Positions 10,459 through 22,011 of a stretch of DNA of 64,000 bases are shown piece after piece. How positions within the stretch are numbered: the stretch's first letter is position 1; each line of letters opens with the position of its first letter. Source of the DNA: Phycomyces nitens (lineage: Eukaryota; Mucoromycota; Mucoromycetes; Mucorales; Phycomycetaceae). The notes under the pieces were generated by a model, which saw only the letters and a list, made by a program, of their open reading frames with translations, did not search any database and was not told the origin of the DNA. The stretch is taken from NCBI GenBank assembly GCA_022702545.1, contig JAHRBC010000007.1, forward strand, positions 2,108,001 through 2,172,000, in the 5' to 3' direction. The position numbers and the translations under genes were made by a program.

Positions 10459-11992
10459 TCAAGGCTTTTGTTTAGAGTTGTCTCCAAAGTTGTGTATGAT
10501 GGCCTCATAGCAAAAGAACATAATTGCAGCATTTGGGACTACTCGCATCAAATGTGCAGTCATGCCTCCGTACAGTGCCACCATGCCTTCTTCCTTGACA
10601 ATCAGCTTTAAACATTGCCAAAGACCAGTATACTTGTGCAGTCCATTTTCTGCTGGCTGTCTAAGGCGTGTGCGAATGACTTCGTGCGGATAGGCCACAC
10701 AGGCGGCTATCAGTTTTGATACTGCTGCTGCACCCAAATGTCCTGCCCAATCTAGCATTGAAATAGCATTTAGTCTTTCTTTCTAGGGTAGCCTCCAACT
10801 TACCTTGTACACTTTTACCACCTATTAATTTATCTTTGGGTTTCAGTAACTCGAGTGTGTGTTTGCTATTTTTTGGGGTTGTCCATTTTTGTTTTAAATG
10901 TTCATATATCACCCATTGGATCGTTCCTTCTGCCACACCTAATGGTTTGTTTAATAATCTGTCATCCTGGGTCTCTTCTCAGTGTCTAAATCCCTTACCT
11001 AGGTAAGAAGCACTCATTCCCTTGTAGAATCCTCTGATGCCTTCACCTCGTAAAATATTTGCTGCACAATTGAAACTACTTGTGCTCTTCCTTGACCCAT
11101 TCTGTAGCTGCAATCGAGTCTTTATGACCCAGATTGGATTTGTAGCCGTCGCAGTGACAAGACCTATCACACCACACCATGAGTATACAGCCATTTCTTT
11201 GGTAGTCAAATAGTAGGTCTTACCGGCCGTTGCTGCAGACACCAGATGAACAATTGGCGTTTCTTTTCCATTGTTGAGTTCAGTAAAAAACTTTTTTCCA
11301 TTTCCATATGTATAAAAGTTAATCGATCTAGATGTTTGTCTCAGTATCTGTCTCGATTGAATTCACTCCCCCAAACGGCATTTTCTTCTTCTTCTTCTTT
11401 TTCTTCTTTTACCTTGCTGGAATTACTCCAACTAAATTGGGTCCAAGTCCCTTGAAGTATCCGCGTATACCTTCAACTTGCTTTATGCGTCTATTATCAA
11501 ACAATTAAACCTTGCCCAGAAAACGATTCCCAATAACTTACACCAAGAGTCTAGATGTTTCAATAAAGTGATGGAGGATAAAATGGGACTTGTTATAAGC
11601 TGAAGGTACGTTTACTTTTGCTTGCTGGTAAAAAGTGGTCTATGAAAGCGGAGACAATAGTTAAAATCGTTTGACAAAGACAGACACTCTTTTTCTTTTT
11701 TTTTCTTTTTTGGTTGTGTTACTTGTAAAGAGGAGAACAATAGGATACCTGTAAACGTGTCTTTACGACATCAAGAGGAGAGGTACAGACAGCCCCAACC
11801 ATACCACCTACTCTGTAATGAGCCATGAGCACCGGGTTAGTTCCACAAGTCATTTGCTACTGGAATGTTCCTGACATACCCTCCAGCTATGAAATGCACA
11901 TAAGATCTTGTATCTTTGACAGTTGCTTTGGTGACTTCAGTGGTCTGAGACGATGCCAAGGGTGTTAAGCGGTTCTGGCTCAGTTCTGACAT
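10459..11992 (-). CDS. RIM2: Mitochondrial carrier, Rim2-like pyrimidine nucleotide transporter
   Basis: This SLC25-family inner-membrane carrier has all three signature repeats: SPLDVVKTRLQ (about 11760-11810), NPIWVIKTRLQLQ (about 11100-11150) and YPHEVIRTRLRQ (about 10660-10690). Further blocks KGLGPNLVGVIPA, GFYKGMSASYLG and VAEGTIQWVIYEHLK are typical of the Rim2/SLC25A33-36 subgroup, which moves pyrimidine nucleotides across the mitochondrial inner membrane. The gene has several introns. I chose the ATG at 11992 (MSELSQNRL) because it gives a normal short carrier N terminus; the upstream ATG at 12082 would add a low-complexity Arg/Gly stretch. The stop is at 10459-10461. Confidence 0.88.
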
Positions 11993-13278
11993 GGTTGCCT
12001 GTGTTTGTGTTGAGGTGGTATCGGAAGAAGTGTCAAAAAAATACACACCCCTCCTCCTGCCCCCCCCCCCTCTTTCTTTCAAAGGAGTTTAATAACTGAC
12101 TCAAATTCGCCTGTCACAATTGCGGCTTGGTTCCGAGTTTGGCCTGATTGTTGCGCGAGACGGGTGAATTTGCAGCAAATGAATGACTCGGATGACATTT
12201 CGGCTTGAAATGAAGACTGGGTTTGAATGTTATAAACCCTTTTTTTAAACAATCTGACCAATCATGTTCTGCGTAATCCTAAAATTGTGAAAACTTGACA
12301 GGAACAATAACACAAAAGACCTGAACTCAGAAAAAAAGAGAATGGGCAACATTGGATTGAAGCTGACTGGCCAAAGTGTCAATTGAGATGACAATGTGTT
12401 ATACTCAAGTCGTTTATACCGGTACAAAAAGGAGAGATATCAAAAAAAGATGGGATATTGCAGCTACAAACTAGAAAAGAAACAGAGTAAACCTAGACAT
12501 CCCAGATCTGGAACATTATTACGATAAAACATATGTGTGTGTGTGTGTGTGTAGAGGAGACCGAAATGCTGGTAAAACACTTCTTCTTTTTTCTTTGTAG
12601 TAAAGGCTAGATCTGAATTGTTGCAATATTTAACCATTTGGTGGCTAGAAAATCTCTGAATCTATGAACAGAGTACTGGAATATAATCTTGTAGTTTTAT
12701 AGTCAACATTAAACAATTATCAAAGATTTGCCTTGCAGTCTATATTATACTCAATTGGAATATATCAAATGTTTGTACCTCTATTTTGAATACATTTTTA
12801 TGATATATCACTTTTATATTTGGCACCAAACCCATTATGTTTTTTCAAATATACAAATTCAAAGTGTGTATACATGTGCATTTATTTTTTTTTGGTTTCC
12901 TGATCCAGGACCAAAAATATTGTTTATGAACTGGACCCGTACATTATATTTCCAACCTCAAATCTTCTTTTATACCCTTTGTCGATCCCACAAACAAAAT
13001 TGCTTTGTGCAAGATTCTAGCTTTATTTATCTTCCCTTTTTTTCTCTAATTGCTCAGTTCAGCAAGGCATCCTATGCATCTTGTATTCTATGAATAAAGC
13101 TATATATTTGTACTGTATACATGTTGAAAGATAAGTTCAATACTCAACAATCCATCTGATTGGACATAAATGTGATGTCACAAGTGTCGTCCTTATTGTT
13201 TCTCTCAAAAAATTTTCTTAAAGAAGATCGAGACACCGCCTCACAAAAGTTCCTTCTCTTCTCCCGTGGTTATTAAAT
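11993..13278. other. Intergenic between carrier and RPS9 (divergent promoters)
   Basis: AT-rich sequence with a (GT)n run near 12535-12552. Open frames here (for example 12728-13093 plus) are Phe/Tyr/Ile-rich and look like chance. The promoters of the two divergently transcribed genes should lie in this stretch. Confidence 0.5.
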
Positions 13279-14015
13279 ATGACTGGTGCCTCCAGAACCT
13301 GTAAGCCTAAACACCAACCCAACTCCTTGTCTACAGGACATTTATCGGATCAAAATCTCACCATCATTTTACCTTTAAAGACTCCAAGACCTACAAGGTC
13401 CCCAAGAGACCCTTCGAGTCTGCTCGTCTCGACCAGGAATTGAAGCTGGTCGGTGAGTACGGTCTCAAGAACAAGAAGGAAGTCTGGCGTGTCGGACTTA
13501 CTCTCTCCAAGATTCGTCGTGCTGCTCGTGAGCTCTTGACCTTGGACGAGAAGGACCCCAAGCGTCTCTTCGAGGGTAATGCCTTGATTCGCCGTCTCGT
13601 ACGCATTGGTGTACTCGATGACTCCCGCATGAAGCTCGATTACGTTCTCGGTCTCAAGATTGAGGACTTTATGGAGCGTCGTCTCCAGACCCAGGTCTTC
13701 AAGCTCGGTCTTGCCAAGTCCATTCACCAGGCTCGTGTCCTCATCCGTCAGCGTCACATCCGTGTTGGAAAGCAGATCGTCAACGTTCCTTCCTTCATCG
13801 TTCGCTTGGTAAATATTTTTTATTTTATTTTTTGTAGTATTTGGCGGTGTAACTTGTTTTTTTTTTGTTTTTTGCTAATGTGACTACGTTTACAGGACTC
13901 CCAAAAGCACATCGACTTTGCTTTGACCTCCCCCTATGGTGGTGGACGTGCCGGTCGTGTCAAGAGAAAGAGAGCTGCCGCCGCTGGTGGTGCCGAGGAG
14001 GATGACGAAGAGTAA
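13279..14015 (+). CDS. RPS9: 40S ribosomal protein S9 (uS4)
   Basis: This small-subunit core protein binds 18S rRNA. Three exons join exactly (13279-13300, 13381-13808, 13896-14015) to 189 residues. The N terminus [18 protein letters not shown] appears only after removing intron 1. The S4 RNA-binding domain follows ([15 protein letters not shown], then the [18 protein letters not shown] core), and the C terminus ends in a basic/acidic tail ([11 protein letters not shown] then EEDDEE). Codon use is strongly C-ending and differs visibly from the neighbours, as expected for a highly expressed gene. The long antisense frames here are shadows of this biased coding sequence. Confidence 0.97.
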
Positions 14016-14185
14016 ACTTACCTAGTCCTAGTCAAACCAACCTTTTTTCCAAATAAATATAACATGTTACCACACCAGTTAATTTGTAAATATTTAAAGT
14101 CTATAATAATAAGAAACAGTCACAATAAGCTTATCACAACCTGCGTCTTCCATTCATGTGTTTTAATGTATTGCACTTTACAACC

Positions 14186-14719
14186 ATGAATCAAGACTCC
14201 AGCTATCTCGCCATGCTAAACAACCCGGTCATCAATCCGCCTTCAAACTCTGAGGCAGAGGCAAATGCCCAGGAACCCACATTGGTTGCCGCGCCATTGG
14301 CTACATTTGAGACTGCCATTACAGCACAAAACGAATTGAGCAATGTATCCAAGAACCTCGCACTCATTTCAGAGACAGATGCCGAATTTCAGACTGTGAA
14401 TGTAGCCTGGAAAGCCACAGAGCTCCCTACACCCGATCAGCTTGTCGAGCTTGGACTTGTGGCTGACTCGTCGCCGTGTAAGACAAAGACATTGGACGAA
14501 TTCTTTTCTCCCCGGACGGGTGAAAATGATCCCTATGGACAGGCAGCCGACTTTCGGTCTCTGGAGACCAAGCTGGTGGAACTGTATGGTGGAAAGGATA
14601 AGGGAAAGGTTTATTATATTGGAGAATACACAATTACTGTCCTTATTCTCGGAATATTAAAGGGAGAAAATGGCTCGAATGCTTTGGTGGGTTTGAGAAG
14701 CCTGTTGGTCCAAACATAA
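14186..14719 (+). CDS. NuiA-like nuclease inhibitor domain protein
   Basis: A single-exon gene of 177 residues. After a variable N-terminal 60 residues, the rest follows the pattern of the NuiA (nuclease A inhibitor) family: SETDAEFQTVNVAW, then LDEFFSPRTGENDPYG, then VYYIGEYTITVLILG and a closing GLRSLLVQT. NuiA of cyanobacteria binds and blocks a non-specific DNA/RNA endonuclease. In fungi the partner is unknown; a non-specific nuclease of the NucA/EndoG type is a reasonable guess. I start at the ATG at 14186; an in-frame ATG at 14156 would add ten residues without support. No signal peptide is seen, so it is probably intracellular. Confidence 0.75.
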   Translation: MNQDSSYLAMLNNPVINPPSNSEAEANAQEPTLVAAPLATFETAITAQNELSNVSKNLALISETDAEFQTVNVAWKATELPTPDQLVELGLVADSSPCKTKTLDEFFSPRTGENDPYGQAADFRSLETKLVELYGGKDKGKVYYIGEYTITVLILGILKGENGSNALVGLRSLLVQT

Positions 14720-14923
14720 AGATAAATGTTCAATAAACAAAATGGGGGACTATATAACACTTGAGCACAATACCAAATACCAAATACAAAAACTGATAAT
14801 TATGTTTACAACATGGTTGATTGATTAAATAAATAAATAAAAAAGAAAAGAAAAGGGTATTTGCTTAATATTATGGACAAGTTCAGTTTATTTTGGTATA
14901 CAATATTTGGTGATTACAATGTG

Positions 14924-15334
14924 TTATTTTAAGGCTATATCAATGGTGACTTTTGAATCAATGGATACAAGTCTGTTATCGTGCTCCGTCCCAATGGCGA
15001 GAATATGTTTCTTTTGCTTGACATTGGTCGGAATAAACACAAATCCGTAGCCCAACGAGACATCGATGTTGTGGAATAATGGAACGTGTGGATAGTTTTG
15101 AGTGTTGTTTATCAGGAATATTGACTTTGGCTGCGAGCATTTCCCAATTGTATTCCAGGTGATTATGTGAAATGAATTTGCTTTCCATGTAACGCGTTTT
15201 ACTGGATAGGTGATCTCGATACAGCTATTCTTGTCCACCCTTAATGGCCTGGAATTACTTGCACCAAGACTTGCACCAAGGACTGTCTGACTGAAGATGA
15301 GTATGAGGATAAATACAATGGAATAAAGGTTCAT
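14924..15334 (-). CDS. Small secreted protein with Kre9/Knh1-like Ig-fold domain
   Basis: 136 residues, one exon. The start at 15334 gives a clean signal peptide (MNLYSIVFILILIFSQ). The mature part carries the pattern ITYPVKRVTWKANSFHIITW, typical of the Kre9/Knh1-like N-terminal domain seen in Ser-Thr-rich GPI-anchored fungal wall proteins. Here there is no Ser/Thr-rich stretch and no GPI tail, so the protein is a short soluble secreted form. It was probably co-opted for wall or extracellular roles; its function is inferred only from the fold. Confidence 0.7.
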   Translation of the reverse strand: MNLYSIVFILILIFSQTVLGASLGASNSRPLRVDKNSCIEITYPVKRVTWKANSFHIITWNTIGKCSQPKSIFLINNTQNYPHVPLFHNIDVSLGYGFVFIPTNVKQKKHILAIGTEHDNRLVSIDSKVTIDIALK

Positions 15335-18300
15335 GATAAATAAATGGTAGTAGTAAAGTGATTGATAAAGGCAGAAAGGAGCTGCGGGCACTTTTTATAT
15401 ACCATGGCTATTCTCTCGCAAGTCAATGGAGGTTATGTCACAGCTTTACTTTTCCCTCTTTTTCTTTTTTTTTCTTTTGGCATTTTTGGCTCAGCAATTG
15501 AATACTTTTTTAACCATTTGGACTGAGTCTAGCCAAAGGTTCGTGCTACAAAAAGGATGATCATGATTTACCGAGAATACTGGTATCGGTGCAACTACTC
15601 CGTTAAAAAGACCATTACAAATATGATTTTTTTTTCCTGAAATTTATCTTGTTACCGAAAGCAGATTGAGTACGGTTAAAGAAATACCAGGTACTCAGCA
15701 ATTCTAAAGGTTTTGATAAATACAAAAAAACAAAACGCTTATCCAACACGTGAGGTCGTTTGACCAACAGATCCCCAAAAAATCAAGATCAATCACGGTC
15801 GAAATTATAGAGACATATCAAAAATATGTACAAAATTAAGCCAGAATTCACAGACATAGGCAGGTTAAACAAACTTGAAAGTAAGACCATTGGGTTAACT
15901 ATCAATGTCAATAGTGACTCTCAGCCACCCCCCGAGTATTTTATGTCGAGCAATGGATACAAGAGTACTTATTGAATATAGTCTATACTGCTTTACAGGG
16001 TCAAACGCGTTTCAGGTATTATACGTTCGGGCAGATTTGACTTTTAATATCATTTGTATCTCTATAATGTTTTATATATATATGTATATGTATATATATA
16101 TGTAAGATAGGACGGTGTCTATAATGCTTTTATTGTTTGTTGTAATCTTTTTTAGAAAAGAAAAAATGTCGCAGCATACTACCGGAGAACGATATCTGGC
16201 CATGTCAATATTTACAATATTTACAATATATATATATATATTATCTCATTGATTGATTAAAACAGAATCAGAGGACTGGAACTGATATATGTATAGAGAG
16301 AGATCTGGGTACTTTTAAAGTCATTTATCGCCGGTTTGTGAATACTATTGGTAATGTCAAGATAGCATGGTTTTTGATGGGGATTGTTTAGAATTTTAAA
16401 AGCCTAGAATATTTCCGAAGCTTACTACTGTTTTCTACCATCCCATTAATATTGCCTTATTTTTCAACACAAGTTCCAGAAAATATATCAATTAGAATTA
16501 TACTTTTCCAAAAAAATTAGTCATGTTTTATTTACTTGTGAACAGAGCTTGAATATTTTAAAATATTTGAATATATATTTATATACATATAAATACTTGT
16601 ATAATAAAGTCTGATATATGTTTTATAAAGCACCAATCTCATTATGGGTAAAAATCCAACCTTGATGCCAATTGTCTACATTAAAGCTGTTGGAAAGTTT
16701 ACATCAACAAAGACGTAAAGATGATTGAATTGGTTAAATATCTATTGGGTTATTGGTAAGCATAAAGAGTTTGCTGAGCAGAGATTATTTTGGCAAGTCG
16801 GTTGGTAGAAATACAAGAATAATAATAATAATAATAACAATTTGACAGATTCAATAGTCTTTTTTTTTATATGTAGATAAGAATACGATCTGTTATAGAT
16901 GGAGGAAAAGTTGAGTTTTTGTAAAATCCCTTTTTTTTTACAATTCCGTTATTAGACTTTGAATGTTTGAGTTGCGCTCCTATTAGATAACCCAGTACAT
17001 CTTGCTGTTTAAAAGGTCATTGCTAACCTACTCTTATGACCAATTTAATATAGAGTACTGTAAGGTCCAAACCTTGAATTTATTTTATTGAGCATTTTTA
17101 AATTGTAGTACTAGTTGAGTGGGGGGAAGAAATCAGACATTAAATTCACTGACATTGATTCTTGTCGTTTCGATCCATTTCACAATCTGCGCTTAATAGG
17201 ATAGGATTTCCAACTTTTGGACTTTATAAATGTATTTTACGGGTTCAAATCTGCAAAAATTCATGGTTTGTAATTCCCAAAACTTCAAAGGTTAAAGTAA
17301 GAGTGTATATATATATATATGGCTATTTATGACAAGTACAAGACTTTCAAGACACTTTTCCACGCCAAGCTTTGTATTTAGGTTTCTTTACTTGGTGTAC
17401 AAACAACCGCCATTTCTGGGATCATTAGACCTGGACCCAAAATCTTCTATTATAATACTTGACAGCAATTCCAACCTTGGTTTATAATTCACAAGACTTT
17501 TCTTTTTCTTTTTCTTTGTAAATAATGGGCCAATGTATAGACACCTTTTTAGCAACTAAAACATTTCTGAAAAAAATATTGATTGTACAATTCAGTGATC
17601 GGGGGGTTGTCTTGTTGACTCTTTGTATTCCACCCCAAAGTATTGTTGGTATATTCACCACAAAAAGGTTACAATTACTCAGCATTGGTACAAGAAAAAC
17701 TTTATCGTGTATTGGCAATAGTCATACTTTCATTCTCTCTAGTTTAGATGTCTAGCTTGGTCAATGAACATTTCTACAGATAAATTGGTAGCAGTATTAA
17801 ATACCAAGTGCATTGGCATCCTGTTGGTAAAAAAATTAAAAAAAAAAGGTATACAAAATAACTAGAATTTTCAGTTGTTTTTTGTTTTTGGCCATTGAAT
17901 ATATCCATGATATACAAGACACCAGTAAAAACTCTGCAACTGACATATATTGTCGTCTACCATCCGAGTAAGATTAGTGTATTTATTAAATGTAAAACTT
18001 TTAGTACTTGAAAAAAGAGCTATACTGGAAATGCAAATACATTTCAATTGTGCTATTTTATGCGTATGCGTATATCAAAAGGATCAGGCTTAGTTGAGCG
18101 ATCAAGAAGTATGTTCGGGTAAAGTAGTATTTCAGTGCACAGAAATTGACTCAAAAATAAAATATAAAATAATAAAATAAAAAAGAAATCAGTCGACTAT
18201 TTTTTTTATTTCCCCTCGAGACAAAATTCAATCCCCGGTGTTGTGACAAGGTATTTTTTTAATGACAAGCACAGCTTGCAAGGCCCAAGAACTTGTTTCC

Positions 18301-18349
18301 CATATATTTTTTTTATATTATTTCTTTGAAATTCCTTGAATCGATTACA
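15335..18349. other. 3-kb gene-free stretch
   Basis: AT-rich with several (TA)n runs (near 16075-16102, 16226-16240, 17305-17320) and short ATA runs. Frames at 17482-17755 on both strands overlap each other and have no recognisable domain. I see no gene, RNA or clear element. Confidence 0.5.
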
Positions 18350-18729
18350 ATGGGTGGACCAAGATTAGAAGTTGCAAAGGTAGATTTCAACCTGAATCAC
18401 CCATAGAAAACATGCTGATACTGTATCCAATTATCCATAGTTTGGTGTCTATGTCTTCTTTCCCGTAGGCATTATGCTGTATTTTGGTGGACCTGGGTTT
18501 TATGACCAATATGTCAAGGGCATCAAGTTCTGGCCTGATTACAACACCACCTATGTAAGACTAGCAAGTTGATGCACAGGTATTAATTTGCTCGGAATAG
18601 AAACCTCCCACTACCTCTGACGAAGTAAAAGCCTCGTTGGAAAAGATGAAGGCAGACCGTGAAGAGCGCTGGAGACAGAACATCCGTGCCAAGCAAGCTC
18701 TCAAAGCTCAGGCAGAGAGTGAACAATAA
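18350..18729 (+). CDS. PET100: PET100-like cytochrome c oxidase assembly protein
   Basis: Three exons (18350-18379, 18441-18554, 18601-18729) join in phase to 90 residues, too short for any simple frame scan. The product begins MGGPRLEVAKFG, followed by one hydrophobic segment (VYVFFPVGIMLYFG) and then a charged tail rich in Lys/Glu (SLEKMKADREERW). Size, MG-x-x-LE start, single membrane segment and WP motif match PET100, an inner mitochondrial membrane factor needed for complex IV assembly. Confidence 0.85.
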
Positions 18730-19011
18730 AGAAAAGAAGAAAAAAGGCACACACACACATAGAATATTGGTCCAACCATGTATATATAATTATATATATA
18801 TACATACATACATATACTGCTCTTTATGAATAAGGGATACAAAACAAACAAAAGAAAAAGAAAGTAAGATATAAAGAAGAATGAGAGTGGGAAGATGAAG
18901 GAATTACAGAATGTGAATATTGTTTTTCAATGAAAAACAAAGAAAGAAAAAAAGTTGTATGAAATGTACAAAAAGAGTCCATCGTTCTTTTGTTGCTTTT
19001 TTTTTGTAGTG

Positions 19012-22011
19012 TTATCGTTCAAGCCAAAGCCTGTTTTTGGCCCGCATAAGACGAAAGGCGCCAATAGGCACACGTTGCCATCGAGACAAGTCGCGTGAGA
19101 ACTGGCTGTCGACTTCAGGGTCAGGGGAGGGGGAACGAGAGGAAGAACGTGTGTATAGTTGTGAAGTATCGACAAGCTCATCCATTAGTACTGGGATAGG
19201 TTCGCTGTCAGGGAGAGAATTGGAATTTGGAGAAGGAGTGTCGTCCACAGTGTGCGGTGTGTCTACTCCAACTCCCAGTTTGGCGTTGGATATTCGTCTT
19301 TTCTTTCCAGTTGAAGATGCCTTTAATCCAGAATAAATATCAATTCAAGCAGTGTATAGTGTATTTACCTCTGCAATATTCCGCCTCTTGACGGCATCGG
19401 CACTCTCTGGGTGAAGCACGTCCATCAATTGTTGGTCGGTTAGAGTCAGATTGTAGCCTACTGGGGATCCAAGGTTGGATACCCCGGTAGTTTGGTGATT
19501 TATGTTGGGATTAGCTAGGTTATTATTAGTGGTTGGTTTTGGCAATATCTGGCGTGAATTAGGTGTTGAATACGCGAGGGATTTCTTGCAAAGCGCTAAT
19601 GAATTGGGAATCGACAAGAGTGGTAACGGCATAGAGGAAGAGGATGCAAGTGTACTGGATACCGGACCGGCGGTGGAGATGAGGTCAGATGAAGAAGTAA
19701 GTTTGAACAGTTCTAAAAGTTGATCTTGAAGCTTTATCTGGCTCGGAAGAGACATGGGAAATTCTGTAGGCAAAGGTAAGAGTGAAGAAAGATCAGGTTG
19801 GGCATCGATTGTTTCTGGAGATGAGGGGCAGATATGTTCGCTGGCTGGCGTATTAGGAGTAGTGGGTAGAGAGATTGTGGTGGTATTTGGATTGTCCTTG
19901 TCCTTTATTTCCAAAGGCATCGATAGAGAAGCTTCGGCAGCAAGAACAGACAGGGCACTCAATGCGTCTGTTGCAGCCAATTCGTCCATGGTTGCCTTGT
20001 GGGTTGGTATTGAACCTTCTGGGACGGCCATTGAGGTGTGCATGTCTTTAAGGATATGTGGATTATCTTGATGCTCTTCAGACCTTGCAATGGCCTCAGA
20101 AGTGGCTGCCAGCGCGTTTGCCAGATCAAATGCTGAAAAGTTGAAATCAGCCTGGAGAGCGTCATTGACGGGTTCATTATTGTTATGCAAATTATTCTCC
20201 AGAGGCATATTGGCAAGCGGCGCCAATACCTGCATAAAGGCCGCAGCTATACTGTCAAACAGATGGCTGTGTTCATCCACCAATGGAATCAGTTGCTCAT
20301 GTCCATACATCTCTTCGTCTTCAGAGTAGTCTGCCATCTCAGCCTCACTTTGAATGCGAGTGTCATTGTAGTCATACTCTTCATCTTCTTCCTCGGATGA
20401 AGACCATCGGCCACTATTTCCAACATAGTAGTTTTCCATATGGTCATCTTCTTCAATGTGATAGTGATCGTCGCTATCCAACAGGTCCTCATCATCACTA
20501 ATACGATCTATTTCCTCAAAGTCACTATTGTCTTCTTCATAGTCCATCTCTTCAATGATTGCCCGCTCCTCCTCCTCCTCAATATTCTCATCGTCTCCAG
20601 AGTCCAGATGAATACTAGACGTATAAGATCCAGTACGACTATCTGGATAGGGTGAATTAATATGAAGAACTGTGTCGCTTAGATAGTCTTCCTGGTCAGA
20701 TTCATCGGATGTATGGTCAGAGAGTGGCGAAAGATCATCTAATAAATCGTCAATGTCATCCACCACAACCTCATCGTCTGAATCACTGTCCATGATAATA
20801 GTCTTCTTGGGTGGCTTTGGGGCTGGTTTGCTCTTGACAGACGATGGTCTGGTAGTTGTGGACTTTTTGCGCTGTTTAGACGAGTTTGTTTTTGGCTTCT
20901 TTGGCTTCTTTGTTTTAGGAGCAGGCTTTGAATCATCAAAATCAGGATCATATCGTTCGACTACTTTGGCAGGGTGTTTGGTCTTTTCATCGTCCTCATC
21001 CACATCTTGCCTTGACTGCCACACTGGAATATTTTGCTTTCCGGATCCAGCCAGCTTTTTGTCGTCCTTGGGATCCTCTAAGCATTTTTGTGAATATCTA
21101 GAGATCAAGAACAACAACAAGAGTATTTACCTGTGATTTTTATGGCTGCAATACTCTCTATATCAAACGATGCTCCACAGGTGCATTCAGAATCACAGAC
21201 AGGACAAATATCGTCGAGGTCTTCATCATTGTCAGATTGGACTTGGACGACGGGTTTGGGTATCTCGACAGTCTTTGCTGTCTTTTTTCGTGGAATTGCT
21301 TGTTTCTTTGCACTGGTCATTATCCCCTTTTTACCACGGCCTGGGCACTGTGTTAGGCGCTTTGTTTTTTTGGTTGTTGTTGTGATTTTTTGTTGTTGTT
21401 GGAACGAGAGTTGGTCCATTCGATATTTAATATTTATCTTTATCATCTTACCTTTAGTCGGTGCCTTTCCTTTGGGAGGTTCGCTAACAGGCTGCTGCTT
21501 TGGGGCCTTTGCCTTTGTGCACTGTTCACAAAAGTAATGCTCGGTTACGCTCTTGGGACTGATTCCTACACATCGGCCATGAAACCACTCTAAGGAAACC
21601 CAAGGGTCAGTAGAGAAAGAGTCGGCTGTCTTGGAATCTACCTTGGCACTGGTCGCAGGCAATCATAAATTCCTTTCCGTCATAGCCCTTTCGACACAGA
21701 CAATACACGTCTTCCTTTTCGACATTTTCCGAGGCCTGGCGTTGGGTTTGTTTGGTCTGCTTCTTTTTGTTGAGGGTAAAGGATGATTTTTTAGCAGTCT
21801 TCTTTGGCTGTGCTTTTCCAGAGATTAAAGTTTTCTTTGGTGTCGTAGACCTTTTGGGGGTAGTCGAGAGGGTCTGTGCGCCATGGTGCTCTTCGTCTGA
21901 TGAATCGAATTGAACATCGGAATGGTTTGAATCAGACGAGAGGGTAGATGCATCTGACAGCTGTAAAGAGAGTTCGGAATCCGACAAATCTGTTGGGGAA
22001 TGCTCACTCAT
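19012..22011 (-). CDS. PHD-finger chromatin-type protein with acidic middle region
   Basis: A five-exon-like gene of roughly 930 residues. The N-terminal 90 residues are Ser-rich and basic, followed by a C4HC3 PHD finger split by an intron: CLCRKGYDGKEFMIACDQCQ, then EWFHGRCVGI and YFCEQC. A second small Cys cluster (ICPVCDSECTCG) follows. Next comes a long region with Lys/Pro-rich and very acidic Asp/Glu runs (about 20250-20800). The C terminus ends with SRWQRVPIGAFRLMR, which looks conserved. The aromatic residues before and in the finger suit H3K4me3 readers (Spp1/Bye1 style), so a chromatin reader role is likely. No catalytic domain is seen. The start at 22011 (MSEHSPTDLS) was chosen over an upstream ATG at 22041. 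Confidence 0.75.

Noticed and set aside
12728..13093. 121-codon ORF upstream of RPS9
   Set aside because: Its Phe/Tyr/Ile-rich composition follows from AT-rich DNA; no domain or homology pattern.
13350..13757. Long antisense ORF over the S9 gene
   Set aside because: It is a codon-bias shadow of the well-supported RPS9 exon 2.
16050..16110. AT-rich origin or centromere-like signal
   Set aside because: Short TA runs of this kind occur throughout the window.
17482..17755. Overlapping ORFs on both strands as a transposase remnant
   Set aside because: No catalytic or HTH motif could be recognised.
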